Shown: positions 25,037 through 34,748, counted from the first letter of the stretch. The stretch: 64,000 nt of DNA from WHSW01 sp963740055 (GCA_963740055.1 CAVUCL010000005.1:961022-1025021); one strand, 5' to 3'. Program-made: numbers and translations. Notes: generated by a model not told the origin, from the sequence alone.

Positions 25037-25831
25037 CTATGCGGCCAGACGCCGCCGGAGGTCGGCGGCGAGCTTCGACTCGTCGAAGCGCCCTGCCGCG
25101 ACCCCCCGGCGCAGGTTGCGCCATACGAGCCGGTCGACGAGCCGGCGCGGGAGCAGTCGCAACAGCGCGTAGCCGACCGTTCCCCGCCGTGTGGTCGCCA
25201 GGTCGCGGGCCGCGGGCCCGAACGTCGCCCGCACCAGCGTCGCCACCGCGACCGAGATGTCCTCGGCCGGGATCGCGCCCTCGAGGGTGAGGCCGTCCTC
25301 GGCGGCGGCGTCATGGATCGGCGTGCGGATGTAGCCCGGGTAGACGGTGGTCACCTCGACCTCGCCCGAGTACTCGAGCCGCAGCGCGTCCGAGTAGGCG
25401 ACCAGCCCGCGCTTCGACATGCAGTACGCGGTCGCCAGCGGCACGGTGATGTTGGCGAGCCCCGAGGCGACGTTGACGACCCGCCCGCGGGCCGCGCGCA
25501 GCGCCGGCATCGCGGCCGCGGTCACCCGCCAGGGCCCGAGCAGGTTCACGTCCAGCACCCGCAGCGCCTCGGGGCTCGGCCGCTCGCCGGCGCCCTGCGG
25601 GTAGCCGACCCCGGCGCAGTTGATCAGCACGTCGATCCCCCCGAGCTGCTCGAGCGCCCCGGCGACCGCGCGATCGACCGACTCCTGGTCGGTGACGTCG
25701 CAGCCGATCGTCCCGGCGCCGTCGGCGAGCAGGTCGAGCCCGGCGACGGCGGCGCCGCGGCGGCGCAGCTCGGCCGCGGTCGCCGCCCCGATCCCGCTCG
25801 CGGCGCCGGTGATCAGCACCCGGCGGCTCAT
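25037..25831 (-). CDS. Short-chain dehydrogenase/reductase
   Basis: 264-aa classical SDR. TGAASGIGAA at the N terminus binds NAD(P); NCAG and the catalytic Ser (NVASGLANI) plus YCMSK (Tyr/Lys) are present. ATG 25831 overlaps the stop of the Baeyer-Villiger monooxygenase (ATGA), so the two are co-translated. A likely partnership is oxidation of a secondary alcohol to the ketone used by the monooxygenase, as in cyclic or linear alkanol catabolism; this is inferred from gene order. Confidence 0.9.
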   Translation of the reverse strand: MSRRVLITGAASGIGAATAAELRRRGAAVAGLDLLADGAGTIGCDVTDQESVDRAVAGALEQLGGIDVLINCAGVGYPQGAGERPSPEALRVLDVNLLGPWRVTAAAMPALRAARGRVVNVASGLANITVPLATAYCMSKRGLVAYSDALRLEYSGEVEVTTVYPGYIRTPIHDAAAEDGLTLEGAIPAEDISVAVATLVRATFGPAARDLATTRRGTVGYALLRLLPRRLVDRLVWRNLRRGVAAGRFDESKLAADLRRRLAA

Positions 25832-27366
25832 GCCGCCACCGCGATCGCCGCGGCGTCCGAGCCGACTCCGGCGAGCTCGTACTCGCCGGGGTCGAACTCG
25901 CGCAGCGCGCGCTCGAAGCGAAAGCTGAAGTCGGGCCAGAGCGAGGTGTTGACCCCGTTGCGGTCGATGTACCAGCTCGAGCAGCCGCCCTCGGTCCACA
26001 CCGTGCCGCCCATGCGGGCCTGGATCGCCCGATTCCAATCCCGCTGCGCGGCGGCGGTGGGCACGATCGCGTTCGCGCCGCTGCGCTCGAGGTGAGCGAG
26101 CGCGCGCAGGATGTAGGCGACCTGCGCCTCGGCCATGAAGACGACCGAGTTGTGGCCGAGCCCGGTGTTCGGCCCGAGGAGGAAGAAGAGGTTCGGATAC
26201 CCGGCGACCGATGTCCCCCGAAGCGCCTGCGGGCTGCCGTCCCAGCACTCGGCGAGCGAGCGGCCGCGGGCGTCGCGGATCCGCTCGGCGACGGGCAGGT
26301 CGGTGACGTGAAAGCCGGTGCCGAGGATGATCGTGTCGACCTCGCGCTCGGTCCCGTCCGCGGTCACGACCGCGCGCTTCCGGATCTCGGCGATCGCGTC
26401 GGTGACCACCTCGACGTTCGGCTCGCCGAGCGACGGCAGGTAGTCGTTGGCGACCAGGATCCGCTTACACCCGGGGAGATAGTCCGGAGTCACCCTGCGG
26501 CGCAGCTCCGGGTCGGCGACCTGGTTTCGGAGGTGCAGCTCGCCGATCCGGCGCAAGAGCGGCGCCAGCGCCACGCGCAGCATCGGGATCGCGAACGCCT
26601 CGCGCGCCCAGTAGATCGCGGCGCGCATCAGCCGCTGGGCGGCGGGCAGACGCGCGAACAGGGTTCGCTCGGCGCGGGAGAAGCGCCGGTCGCGGCGGGG
26701 CATGACCCACGGCGCGGTGCGCTGGAAGACGTGCAGGCGCGCGACCCGCGGCTGGATCTGGGGCACGAACTGGATCGAGCTCGCGCCGGTCCCGATCACC
26801 GCGACCCGCTCGCGATCGAGGTCGTGGTCGTGATCCCAGGTCGCGGAGTGGAAGATCGTCCCCTCGAAGCCCTCGATCCCGGCGATCTCGGGCAGCTTCG
26901 GCTCGTGCAGCGGGCCCGCGCCGGCGATCAGCACCCTGGCGGCGAGCGGTCCGGCGGAGGTCTCGAGCCGCCAACGGCCGGCGTCGGCGTCCCAGGTCGC
27001 GCCGGTGAGCTCGCAGCCGAAGCGGACGTGCTCGAGCAGGCCCTCGTCGGCGGCGACGCGCTCGAGGTAGGACTGGATCTCGGGCTGCGGCGAGAAGGTG
27101 GCGCTCCAGTCGGGGTTGGGGGCGAACGAGAACGAGTACACGTGGCTGGGGACGTCGCAGCGACAGCCGGGGTAGGTGTTCTCGCGCCAGGTCCCCCCGA
27201 CCCGGTCGGCCTTCTCGAGGATGAGGAAGTCGCGACGGCCGCTTCGTCGCAGCCCCGCGGCCATCGCGATCCCGGAGAAGCCGCTGCCGACGACCGCGAT
27301 CTCGACCTCGACCGGGAGCGGCGTGGCGTGCTGGGCGCTGGCAGTGGTGCTCTCGGTCGCGGTCAT
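25828..27366 (-). CDS. Baeyer-Villiger-type flavin monooxygenase
   Basis: 512 aa. The FAD motif GSGFSG is near residue 40, followed by GGTWRENTYPGCRCD. The BVMO fingerprint FxGxxxHxxxWD appears as FEGTIFHSATWDHD, and the second Rossmann motif is GTGASSIQ. The enzyme would use NADPH and O2 to insert oxygen next to a ketone. ATG 27366 has a GGAGAG ribosome site and the open frame extends only a little further. It is divergent from a TetR gene across a 31-bp operator-like inverted repeat, so TetR control is likely. Confidence 0.9.
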   Translation of the reverse strand: MTATESTTASAQHATPLPVEVEIAVVGSGFSGIAMAAGLRRSGRRDFLILEKADRVGGTWRENTYPGCRCDVPSHVYSFSFAPNPDWSATFSPQPEIQSYLERVAADEGLLEHVRFGCELTGATWDADAGRWRLETSAGPLAARVLIAGAGPLHEPKLPEIAGIEGFEGTIFHSATWDHDHDLDRERVAVIGTGASSIQFVPQIQPRVARLHVFQRTAPWVMPRRDRRFSRAERTLFARLPAAQRLMRAAIYWAREAFAIPMLRVALAPLLRRIGELHLRNQVADPELRRRVTPDYLPGCKRILVANDYLPSLGEPNVEVVTDAIAEIRKRAVVTADGTEREVDTIILGTGFHVTDLPVAERIRDARGRSLAECWDGSPQALRGTSVAGYPNLFFLLGPNTGLGHNSVVFMAEAQVAYILRALAHLERSGANAIVPTAAAQRDWNRAIQARMGGTVWTEGGCSSWYIDRNGVNTSLWPDFSFRFERALREFDPGEYELAGVGSDAAAIAVAA

Positions 27367-27393
27367 CTCGGCTCTCCGCTTTGCTCGTCGTCG

Positions 27394-27424
27394 GTTACGA
27401 CACTGTAACTTACAGTACCGTAAC
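27394..27424. promoter_or_regulatory. 31-bp inverted repeat, likely TetR operator
   Basis: Arms GTTACG..ACTGTAA and TTACAGT..CGTAAC pair at 13 of 15 positions around a central C (27409), with TGTAACTTACA as the perfect core. It lies between the divergent monooxygenase and TetR genes and overlaps the TetR promoter, as expected for an autoregulated TetR repressor. Confidence 0.7.
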
Positions 27425-27440
27425 ATAAGTCCTCCGAACG

Positions 27441-28046
27441 ATGCCCGCCCCGACCAAGACCCGAACCAGGATGAGCGCCGAGCAGCGTCGCGAGCAGCTC
27501 CTCGACGTCGCCCGGGAGATCGTCGGCGAGCAGGGCTTTCACGGGATCTCGATCGAGGCCGTGGCCCGCCGCGCGCAGATCAGCCGGCCGATCGTCTACG
27601 GCCACTTCGGCGACCTCGCCACGCTGCTCGAGGCGATGGTCGAGCGCGAGGGCGAGCGTGCGCTGGCCCAGCTCGACGACGTCCTCCCCGCCACCGTGGC
27701 CGCCGCCGACGACCCGCGCGCCGAGCTGCTCGGCGCCCTGCGCGCCTACCTCGAGGCCGTCGCCGCGAACCCGGTCACCTGGCGCCTGGTCCTCGTCCCC
27801 CCCGAGGGGGCGCCCGCGGTGCTGCGCGAGCGGATCGCGGAGGGCCGCGACGCGGTCGTGGTCGCGCTCGCGCGCGCCGTCGGCCCGGGCGTCGCCCCCG
27901 GCGACGAGTCGCCGGACCCGCAGCTGACCGCGCGGATGCTCAGCGCCGTCGCCGACGAGTCCGCGCGGCTGATGCTCACCGATCCGGCCGAGTACCCGGT
28001 CGAGCGGCTGCTCGCGCACGCCGACTGGCTCCTGCGCCGGATCTGA
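27441..28046 (+). CDS. TetR-family transcriptional regulator
   Basis: 201 aa. The N-terminal helix-turn-helix reads RREQLLDVAREIVGEQGFHGISIEAVARRAQISRPIVYGHFGDLATLLEAMV, typical for TetR; the remainder is a helical ligand pocket. Because it is divergent from the monooxygenase-SDR operon with a 31-bp palindrome between them, it probably represses that operon and itself until a ketone, ester or related inducer binds. ATG 27441 follows CATAAGT by 10 nt. Confidence 0.9.
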   Translation: MPAPTKTRTRMSAEQRREQLLDVAREIVGEQGFHGISIEAVARRAQISRPIVYGHFGDLATLLEAMVEREGERALAQLDDVLPATVAAADDPRAELLGALRAYLEAVAANPVTWRLVLVPPEGAPAVLRERIAEGRDAVVVALARAVGPGVAPGDESPDPQLTARMLSAVADESARLMLTDPAEYPVERLLAHADWLLRRI

Positions 28047-28058
28047 GCGGTCGCCGGA

Positions 28059-30899
28059 TCACTCGTAGCCGGCGCCGCGACGGCGCCAGACACGCCGGCC
28101 CGAGGGCACGCCCGCCGCTCGCAGCGAGGCGGTGTTGGGCCGGTACCAGGTCGTCACCGGGATCTCGGCGACGACCTGGACGAGGTCCGGCCGCTCGTCC
28201 TCGGTGAGCACCGAGAGCGCCTCGCCGAGCGCCGCCGGATCGAGCTCCGCGCCATCGCGCAGGGTCACCGCCGCGATCGCGAGCTGATGCTCGGAGTCCG
28301 GGTCGTCGACGCCGTAGGCGACCGCGAGATCGACCTCGCACAGGTCGCCGAGCGCGTCGACGATCGGGAACGAGCCGACGTAGCCGTGCGCGGTCGGGAT
28401 CAGCGCCGCGGCGTGGTCGACGAGCCACAGGTCGCCCTCCTCGTCGGCGCGGAACAGGTCGCCGGTCGCGATCCACGCGTCGTCGGGCTCGAACAGGCCG
28501 CGGAGCGGGCTCTCGCTCGGGCTCACCACCCCACGCATCCGGGTGAGCAGCATCCCGACCTCGCCCGGCCCGCACTCGGTCGCGAACCCGTCGGCGCGCT
28601 CGCGCAAGCGCGCCGCGCCGACGTCGTAGGCGGCGAGCCGGACCTCGGCGCTGCCCGGCAGCGGCCGGCCCTTGCTGCCGGGCTTGTCGCCGCTCAGGTT
28701 GACGAGGATCGCCTCGCCCTCGGTCGAGGCGTAGAACTCGAGCACCCGAGCGGGCGCGAACCGGCGCGCGACGCGACGCCAGAGCCCGCGCGGCATCCCG
28801 GCGCCGATGAACAGGCGCACCGGGTGGTGGTGCTCGGCCGGGTCGTCGGGCGCGGCGACGATCTCGTGCAGCATCGTCCAGGTGTAGGAGGCGACCGTGA
28901 TCCCGTAGCGGCGCACCTCGGCCCAGAAAGTCGCCGGGTCGAAGTCGCGCGCCAGCGCCAGCCGGGCGCCGCCCGCGATCGCGCCGCCCATGCTCATCAG
29001 CAGCCCCGAGGGATGGTGGATCGGCGTCACCGCGTAGACGGTGTCGGCGTCGGAGAGCGCCGCCGCCGACGCGGTCGCAAACGCCGACAGCGCCCAGCGC
29101 CCGTTCGTGATCCGGTTCGCGCGGGTGCGCTCGCCCTCGCCGGTGAACAGGATGAAGGCGAGATCGCTCGCCCGGCCGGGGTCCGGCGCGTACCAGGCGG
29201 GGACCTCGACGCGGTCGGGATCGATCCGCTCCATGTCGATGATCCCGCGACCTAGGTCGCGATCCTGACCGCCGCCGCCGAGCACGAGCACGTCCCCGCC
29301 GCCGGCCGCCTGCGCGCGGTCCGCGAGCTCGGGGTCGGCGACGATCCGGGTCACCTGCCCGAGCTCCGCCTCGCGCTCGACCAGCCCGTCGGGGCGCATC
29401 AGCACGGCGACCGCGCCGAGGCGGTTGAGCGCCGCCACGACCGAGAGCCCGCTCGGCCGGGTGCTCATCAGCACGCCGACGTGCTCACCCTGGCGCACCC
29501 CGAGTGAGAGCAGGCCCCGGACGACGTTGTCGATCCGGCGCTTGACAGCGACGCGATCGTAGGCGCGGTCCTCGAACAGGAAGAACTCGGCGTCGGGGGC
29601 GTCGTCGGCCGCCTCGTCGAGGAGCAGCCCCAGCGAGACCCTGGTCCGCGGCTTCAGCCGTCCGAGGCGAGCCAGGCGCGGCAGCTGTCCGGTGACCTCC
29701 TCGGCGAGCACCCGAGCGCCGCCGACCGTGCGCGACGCGACGCCGACGAGCGAGCGGGCGAGCCCCGCGCCGACCCCGGCCGCGAGCTCGAGCCCGAAGC
29801 CGAGCCGGGTCCCGACCCCCGCCCCGGGCGGCGCCAGCTCGGTCCCGGCGAGCGGTCGGATCGATGCGGGGAGCTCGTCCTCGCCCGCGCGCCAGCGGGT
29901 CCAGGCGGCGACCGCGGGCCAGGTCGTCGCCGTCGCCGCGGAGCCGACGACGAGGCCGAAGTGACCCGCTCGCAGGGCGAGCTCGTGAACCTCCGCTCGC
30001 GGCGCGGCGCGGCTGATCGCGCGCACGGCGGGCGCGGGGGCGATCTCGTCGACCTCGCCGACGACGGCCAGCACCGGGCGGTCGATGTCGGCCAGGGTCA
30101 CCATGCGGTCCTCGATCACGAAGCCGCCCTCGAGCATCCGGTTGTGGGCGATGAACTGGCGCATGAAGTCGGCCACCGCCGGCCCCGGCCAGGCGACCCA
30201 GCCGTCGCCCATGACGAAGCGGCGCTGGCGCTCGCGCGGGAGCAGCGCCTCGCGGTTGTGGAGCTGGCGGAAGAAGTCGACTCGCTGGCGCAGCGACTTG
30301 ACCGGGTCGAGGAGGCGAAAGCCGGTGCGGCTCATCCACGCCGGCACCGCGGTGCGCCCGAACACCTCGGCGAGCAGAGCCGCGCCGCTCTCGGCGACCT
30401 CGGCCGGGATCCCGAGCGGGAGCGCGATCCGGGTGTCGACCGGGCTGCCGAAGGTGATCACGGTGTCGATGCCCTCGCCGCGCAGGTAGGCGGCGGCCTG
30501 GTAGGCGAACATCCCGCCCTGCGAGTAGCCGCCGAGGTGCACGGCGGCGCCGGTCTCGCGCCCGACGCGCTCGAGCGCCTCGGCGACCGCGAGCACGTGG
30601 TCGGCGAGGGTGCGCTCGAGCCCGCCCTCCTCGCGCTCGGGGGCGCCGAAGTCGACCACCCAGGGATCGGCGCCGTGCTCGTGCAGGACCGAGACCGCGC
30701 TCGACGAGGGTGAGACGTCGTAGACCTCGGCCGAGAGCATCAGCGGCGGCACCAGGAGCACCGGGGCCCCGGTCGGGCGCTCGGGGAAGTAGCGGCGCAG
30801 GCGGTAGACCGGGCCCTCGGCGACGACCGCGAACGGCGACGGCTGCTCGTCGGTCTCGAGGCCGCCGAAGCGGGCGACCTCGAACGCGTTCTGGGCCAC
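28059..30899 (-). CDS. PHA-synthase-like hydrolase fused to degenerate acyl-CoA ligase domain
   Basis: 946 aa from GTG 30899. Residues 1-340 resemble a PhaC-type alpha/beta hydrolase: nucleophile elbow GGYSQGG with Ser126 where PHA synthases have Cys, acid in VVGEVDEIAP, His in RAGHFGLVVGS. From about 430 an AMP-binding domain follows, but its core motifs are eroded: FTGEGERTRANR for the P loop, VDHAAAL for the DR-x-D-xIK block, and no TGK lysine (TTWYRPNTASLR). Coding-like sequence (DLIPDPISKSAARLGA) continues in frame to 30950 after an in-frame TAG, with TAGCGT at 30962-30957, so the true start may be non-standard or a miscalled ATG. A transacylase or thioesterase role is possible. Confidence 0.75.
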   Translation of the reverse strand: MAQNAFEVARFGGLETDEQPSPFAVVAEGPVYRLRRYFPERPTGAPVLLVPPLMLSAEVYDVSPSSSAVSVLHEHGADPWVVDFGAPEREEGGLERTLADHVLAVAEALERVGRETGAAVHLGGYSQGGMFAYQAAAYLRGEGIDTVITFGSPVDTRIALPLGIPAEVAESGAALLAEVFGRTAVPAWMSRTGFRLLDPVKSLRQRVDFFRQLHNREALLPRERQRRFVMGDGWVAWPGPAVADFMRQFIAHNRMLEGGFVIEDRMVTLADIDRPVLAVVGEVDEIAPAPAVRAISRAAPRAEVHELALRAGHFGLVVGSAATATTWPAVAAWTRWRAGEDELPASIRPLAGTELAPPGAGVGTRLGFGLELAAGVGAGLARSLVGVASRTVGGARVLAEEVTGQLPRLARLGRLKPRTRVSLGLLLDEAADDAPDAEFFLFEDRAYDRVAVKRRIDNVVRGLLSLGVRQGEHVGVLMSTRPSGLSVVAALNRLGAVAVLMRPDGLVEREAELGQVTRIVADPELADRAQAAGGGDVLVLGGGGQDRDLGRGIIDMERIDPDRVEVPAWYAPDPGRASDLAFILFTGEGERTRANRITNGRWALSAFATASAAALSDADTVYAVTPIHHPSGLLMSMGGAIAGGARLALARDFDPATFWAEVRRYGITVASYTWTMLHEIVAAPDDPAEHHHPVRLFIGAGMPRGLWRRVARRFAPARVLEFYASTEGEAILVNLSGDKPGSKGRPLPGSAEVRLAAYDVGAARLRERADGFATECGPGEVGMLLTRMRGVVSPSESPLRGLFEPDDAWIATGDLFRADEEGDLWLVDHAAALIPTAHGYVGSFPIVDALGDLCEVDLAVAYGVDDPDSEHQLAIAAVTLRDGAELDPAALGEALSVLTEDERPDLVQVVAEIPVTTWYRPNTASLRAAGVPSGRRVWRRRGAGYE

Positions 30900-31016
30900 C
30901 GCTCCGAGGCGCGCGGCCGACTTCGAGATCGGGTCCGGGATCAGGTCGATCCGCGGACGCTAGCGGCCGGAGAACCGGCGCGCGCGAGGTCGCGGCGAGG
31001 TTATCTTGCGGGCACG

Positions 31017-32306
31017 ATGAGCGAGCGGCGCGACCACTCCCGGCCCCTGGCCGCAATCGCGGCGATGATCGCGGCCCTCGCGCTGGCGCTGGTGCTCGCG
31101 GCCGTCGGAGGCGCGCCCGAGCCCGCCGACGGCGAGGGCAAGGCGAAGCGCGGCAAGGGGCTGCGCGAGATGCTCTTCGTCGGCAACAACTGGGACGGGA
31201 CGGCGGACGTGATCCGCCCGCGCGGCAAGTACCGCCGGATCGCCCGCCTCAACATCATCCCCGACATCGAGGAGCGGATGGCGGAGATCGCCACCGACCC
31301 CGTGCGCGCGGGCTACTTCCTCGGCATCCGCGAGCTGATCGGCGAGGGCAACGACCAGTACGTCGACGACATGTTCACGTCGCGCGACGGACGGCTGCTG
31401 GTCGTCTCCCGGCCGAGCCTCGCCGACGTGGTCGGGATCGACCTCGCGAGCGGCGAGATCGTCTGGCGCTTCGTCGTCGACGGCCAGCGCTCCGACCACA
31501 TGGCGATCTCGCCGGACGGCCAGAACGTCGCCGTCTCGGCCTCGACCGGCAACGTCGTCCACATCCTGGCGACGAAGACCGGCGAGGAGGTCGGGCGCTT
31601 CCCATCCGGCGACTCGCCGCACGAGAACAACTACTCCGCCGACGGCGAGCGCATCTACCACGCCTCGATCGGGCTCGTCTACACGCCCGCCGACGACCCG
31701 CAGGTCGACACGAGCAAGGGCGAGCGCTACTTCCAGGTCGTCGACGCGGACACGAACGAGATCATCGAGCGGCTCGACATGGGCCAGAAGCTCGCCGAGG
31801 CCGGCTACCCGAACATGAGCTCGGCGGTGCGGCCGATGGCGCTCTCGCCGAACGAGCGCTTCGTCTACTTCCAGGTCTCGTTCTTCCACGGCTTCGTCGA
31901 GTACGACTTCAAGCGCGACCGGGTGCGCCGAGTCGCCAACCTGCCGATCTCCGAGGAGGCTCAGGCGACACCGCGCGAGCAGTACCTGCTCGACTCAGCT
32001 CACCACGGGATCGCGATGAGCGGAAACGGCAAGCGGCTCTGCGTCGCCGGGACGATGTCCGACTACGCGGCGATCGTCTCGCGCAAGTCGTTCCGCTACA
32101 AGCTCCTGCAGCGAGGCGAGAAGCCGTACTGGTCGACGACCTCCAACGACGGCAAGCGCTGCTTCGTCTCCTGGAGCGGCACCGACACGGTCTCGGTGAT
32201 CTCCTACCGCAAGCGTCGCGAGATCGCCCGGATCCCGGTCGGCGACCATCCGCAGCGAGTGCGGATGGGCACCGTCCGGGCGAGCTGGGTGCGGGCTAAC
32301 CGCTAG
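31017..32306 (+). CDS. Secreted YncE-like beta-propeller protein
   Basis: 429 aa. An N-terminal membrane/signal segment (LAAIAAMIAALALALVLAAVGG) precedes repeated propeller blades such as DMFTSRDGRLLVVSRPS, MAISPDGQNVAVSASTGNVVHI, MALSPNERFVYFQVS and HHGIAMSGNGKRLCVAGT. Blade ends with D-G or N-G turns are typical of YncE/cytochrome-D1-like seven-bladed propellers. Substrate or partner unknown. A TATCTT box lies 9 nt before ATG 31017. It ends tail to tail with the next gene. Confidence 0.82.
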   Translation: MSERRDHSRPLAAIAAMIAALALALVLAAVGGAPEPADGEGKAKRGKGLREMLFVGNNWDGTADVIRPRGKYRRIARLNIIPDIEERMAEIATDPVRAGYFLGIRELIGEGNDQYVDDMFTSRDGRLLVVSRPSLADVVGIDLASGEIVWRFVVDGQRSDHMAISPDGQNVAVSASTGNVVHILATKTGEEVGRFPSGDSPHENNYSADGERIYHASIGLVYTPADDPQVDTSKGERYFQVVDADTNEIIERLDMGQKLAEAGYPNMSSAVRPMALSPNERFVYFQVSFFHGFVEYDFKRDRVRRVANLPISEEAQATPREQYLLDSAHHGIAMSGNGKRLCVAGTMSDYAAIVSRKSFRYKLLQRGEKPYWSTTSNDGKRCFVSWSGTDTVSVISYRKRREIARIPVGDHPQRVRMGTVRASWVRANR

Positions 32307-32686
32307 CGCGGGGTCTGCTCGCGCGGCGGCTCCTCGGCCGGGGTGGTGCGCTCGCCTTCAGCAGGCGTCGCGTCGTCGCGATCGGCGTCGGGGTCGATCT
32401 CCTCGGCGTGGCGCTGGTGCGCGGTCGCCGTCTCGCGCTCGCGCTCGGCCTCGCGGGCGCGCTCCTCCGCCTCGGCGGCCTCGCGCCGCGCGCGGGCGGC
32501 CTGCTCCTCGGCGGCGGCCGACTCGCGATCGGCGCTCAGCTGGCGTGACTCCGCCTCCTCGCGATGCCCGGCCGCAACGTGGCGGCGGTCCTCGAGCTGC
32601 TGCTCGTTGCGGCGCCGGTTGGCGGCGACGATCAGGGCGATCGCGATCAGTGCGACGACCACGATCACGATGATTGCGACGGTCAT
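32303..32686 (-). CDS. Small membrane-anchored coiled-coil protein
   Basis: 127 aa. One N-terminal membrane helix (VAIIVIVVVALIAIALIVAA) is followed by a charged Glu/Arg/Ala coiled coil (EESRQ, REAAEAEERAREAERERE) and an acidic disordered tail. Similar small proteins are common in Actinobacteria, with no established function. The ribosome site AAAGGA, unlike the leaderless neighbours, places ATG 32686. Confidence 0.75.
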   Translation of the reverse strand: MTVAIIVIVVVALIAIALIVAANRRRNEQQLEDRRHVAAGHREEAESRQLSADRESAAAEEQAARARREAAEAEERAREAERERETATAHQRHAEEIDPDADRDDATPAEGERTTPAEEPPREQTPR

Positions 32687-32787
32687 GTTCGATTCCTTTC
32701 GGTGGGGCGCTCCATCTCTCCAGCCGGGGTTACCCGAATTACCCGCGGCCGAAGCGGGCGCTCCCCTACGCCGCTTGTCTAAGGGCT

Positions 32788-34267
32788 CTAGGCGGCTTCC
32801 GAGTACGCGGCGTGGGCGCCGGCGGACTCGTGCTCGCGAGCCGAATCAGCACCGGCCGGCGCCTGTTGCGGGCGGATCACCGCGAGCGCGACCCCGATCG
32901 CGACCCCGATCAGCGCCGCGCCGATCAGGAAGGCGAGGTGATACCCGGCGTTGAGCGCCGCCGCGGTCGACTCGCCGTCCGCGATCAGGCTCTCGGTGCG
33001 CTCGGTCGCCAGCGTCGCCAGGACCGCGAGGCCGATCGCCCCGCCGACCTGGGTCGTCGTGTTCACCAGGCCCGAGGCGAGCCCGGCGTCGCTGGGCGTC
33101 GCGCCCGACATCGCCAGCGTCATCAGCGCCGGGAACGCGAGCCCGGCGCCGGCGCCGAGCAGGAGCATCACCGCGAGCAGGTCGATCGCCCAGGTCCCGT
33201 CGACCGGCGCCCGTGCGAACAGCAGCAGCCCGGCGCCGGCAAAGGCGAGCCCGGCGACCAGCGCCCGCCGCGGGCCGATCCCGATGATCACCTTCTCGGC
33301 GAACCCGATCGAGAGCGTGCCCATGACGATGCACGAGGGCAGGAAGGCGAGGCCGACCTCGAGCGGGCTGTAGCCGAGGACCTCGCCCATGTAGAGGGCG
33401 CCGAGGAAGAACATGCCGAAGAAGCCGACGACGAGCAGGCCCATGACCAGGTTGGCGCCGGTGACGTTGCGCGAGCGAAACAGGCGCAGCGGCATGAGCG
33501 GGTTATCGATCCGCGCCTGGCGGGCGACGAAGGCGACCTCGAGCGCGATCGCCAGCGCGCCGAGGCCGAGCGTCTGCGCCGAGGCCCAGCCCGCCTCGCC
33601 GGCCTCGAGCAGGGTGTAGACCGCGAGCATCAGGCCGGCCGTGACCAGGGCCGCCCCGGGGATGTCGGCGCCGGCACCGAAGCCGATCCCGTCGCTGGGA
33701 GCGACCAGCCGCCGCGCGAGCAGGCCGATCGCGATCCCGATCGGGAGGTTGATGACGAAGATCCAGTGCCAGTTGATCGCCTCGGTGAGCACCCCGCCGG
33801 CGAGCAGGCCGATCGAGGCCCCGGCGGAGGCGACGAAGGCGAAGACGCCGATCGCCTTCGCCTGCTCGCGCGGCTCGGGGAACATCGTCACGATCATCCC
33901 CAGGATCACCGCCGACGCGATCGCGCCGCCGGCGCCCTGGACGAACCGCGCGCCGATCAGCATGCCCTGGCTCTGGGCGAGCGCGCAGGCGAGCGAAGCG
34001 GCGGTGAACACCGTAAGGCCGATGAGGAAGATCCGGCGCTGGCCGATCAGGTCGCCGAGCCGCCCGGCGAGCAGGAGCAGGCCCCCGAACGCGATCAGGT
34101 AGGCGTTCACGACCCAGGCGAGGTTGCTCTGCGAGAAGCCGAGGTCGGCCTGGATCGTCGGCAGCGCGACGTTGACGATCGTCGCGTCGAGGACGATCAT
34201 CAGCAGCCCGCCGCAGAGCACGTAAAGGGCGAGCCAGCGGGTGTCCTTGTTCGTCGTCGGGGGTCAC
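32788..34267 (-). pseudogene. MFS multidrug exporter (DHA2, EmrB/QacA type), N-terminal frameshift
   Basis: About 492 aa once repaired, with 14 predicted helices. Helix 1 carries GGLLMIVLDATIVNVALPTIQ and motif A reads GRLGDLIGQRR; GARFVQGAGGAI matches motif C-like sequence of drug:H+ antiporters. The conserved N terminus NKDTRWLALYVLCGG has no start in its frame. GTG 34267, behind a GAGGAGG ribosome site, opens MTPDD in the next frame, and removing one G near 34252 joins them; the total 1480 nt is then a whole number of codons. Probably a functional exporter with a read error. Confidence 0.8.
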
Positions 34268-34381
34268 GGGGCTTCGGGTCCTCCTCTCGAATTCGGTCCG
34301 CTTCGAACTTACAAGGGTTACGACGCGACCCCGGTCGAAACTCATCGCCGCCCGCCTGAAATAACCGTCCGAAGGGCGGCT

Positions 34382-34387
34382 TAGGGT
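34382..34387 (+). promoter_or_regulatory. -10 element of leaderless promoter (TAGGGT)
   Basis: TAGGGT is followed by exactly 7 nt and GTG 34395 of the PII gene. No nitrogen-regulator site was recognised upstream. Confidence 0.55.
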
Positions 34388-34394
34388 CGCCGCC

Positions 34395-34748
34395 GTGAAG
34401 CTGGTGATCGGCATCGTGCGGCCGGAGCGCGCGAACGACGTGCTCGAGGCCCTCTACCGCGCCGACGTGCGCGGGGTATCGATCAGCCGGGTCGAGGGCC
34501 ATGGCGGCGAGCTCGACCGGGTCGAGACCTACCGCGGGACCACGGTCAAGGTCGAGCTCGCCGACAAGGTCAGGTTCGAGGTCGCGGTCTCCGACGACTT
34601 CGTCGAGCCGACGATCGAGGCGATCTGCTCGGGCGCGCGGACCGGCGAGGTCGGCGACGGCAAGGTCTTCGTCGTCCCGCTCGAGCGCGCGGTGCGGATC
34701 CGCACCGGCGAGACCGACAAGGCGGCGGTGACCCCGGTGGGCAGCTGA
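34395..34748 (+). CDS. glnK: PII nitrogen regulatory protein
   Basis: 117 aa, the usual PII size. The T-loop VETYRGTTVKVEL carries Tyr46, the counterpart of the uridylylated/adenylylated Tyr51, and GARTGEVGDGKVFVVPLERAVRIRTGE is the PII signature near the C terminus that binds ATP/ADP and 2-oxoglutarate. It is directly upstream of amt with a 1-nt stop-start overlap, the classic glnK-amtB pair in which PII blocks ammonium uptake when nitrogen is ample. It starts leaderless. Confidence 0.92.
   Translation: MKLVIGIVRPERANDVLEALYRADVRGVSISRVEGHGGELDRVETYRGTTVKVELADKVRFEVAVSDDFVEPTIEAICSGARTGEVGDGKVFVVPLERAVRIRTGETDKAAVTPVGS

Noticed and set aside
28140..28147. Fourth GGTACC hairpin copy
   Set aside because: A lone GGTACC inside a coding region without the second arm or AAAG loop.
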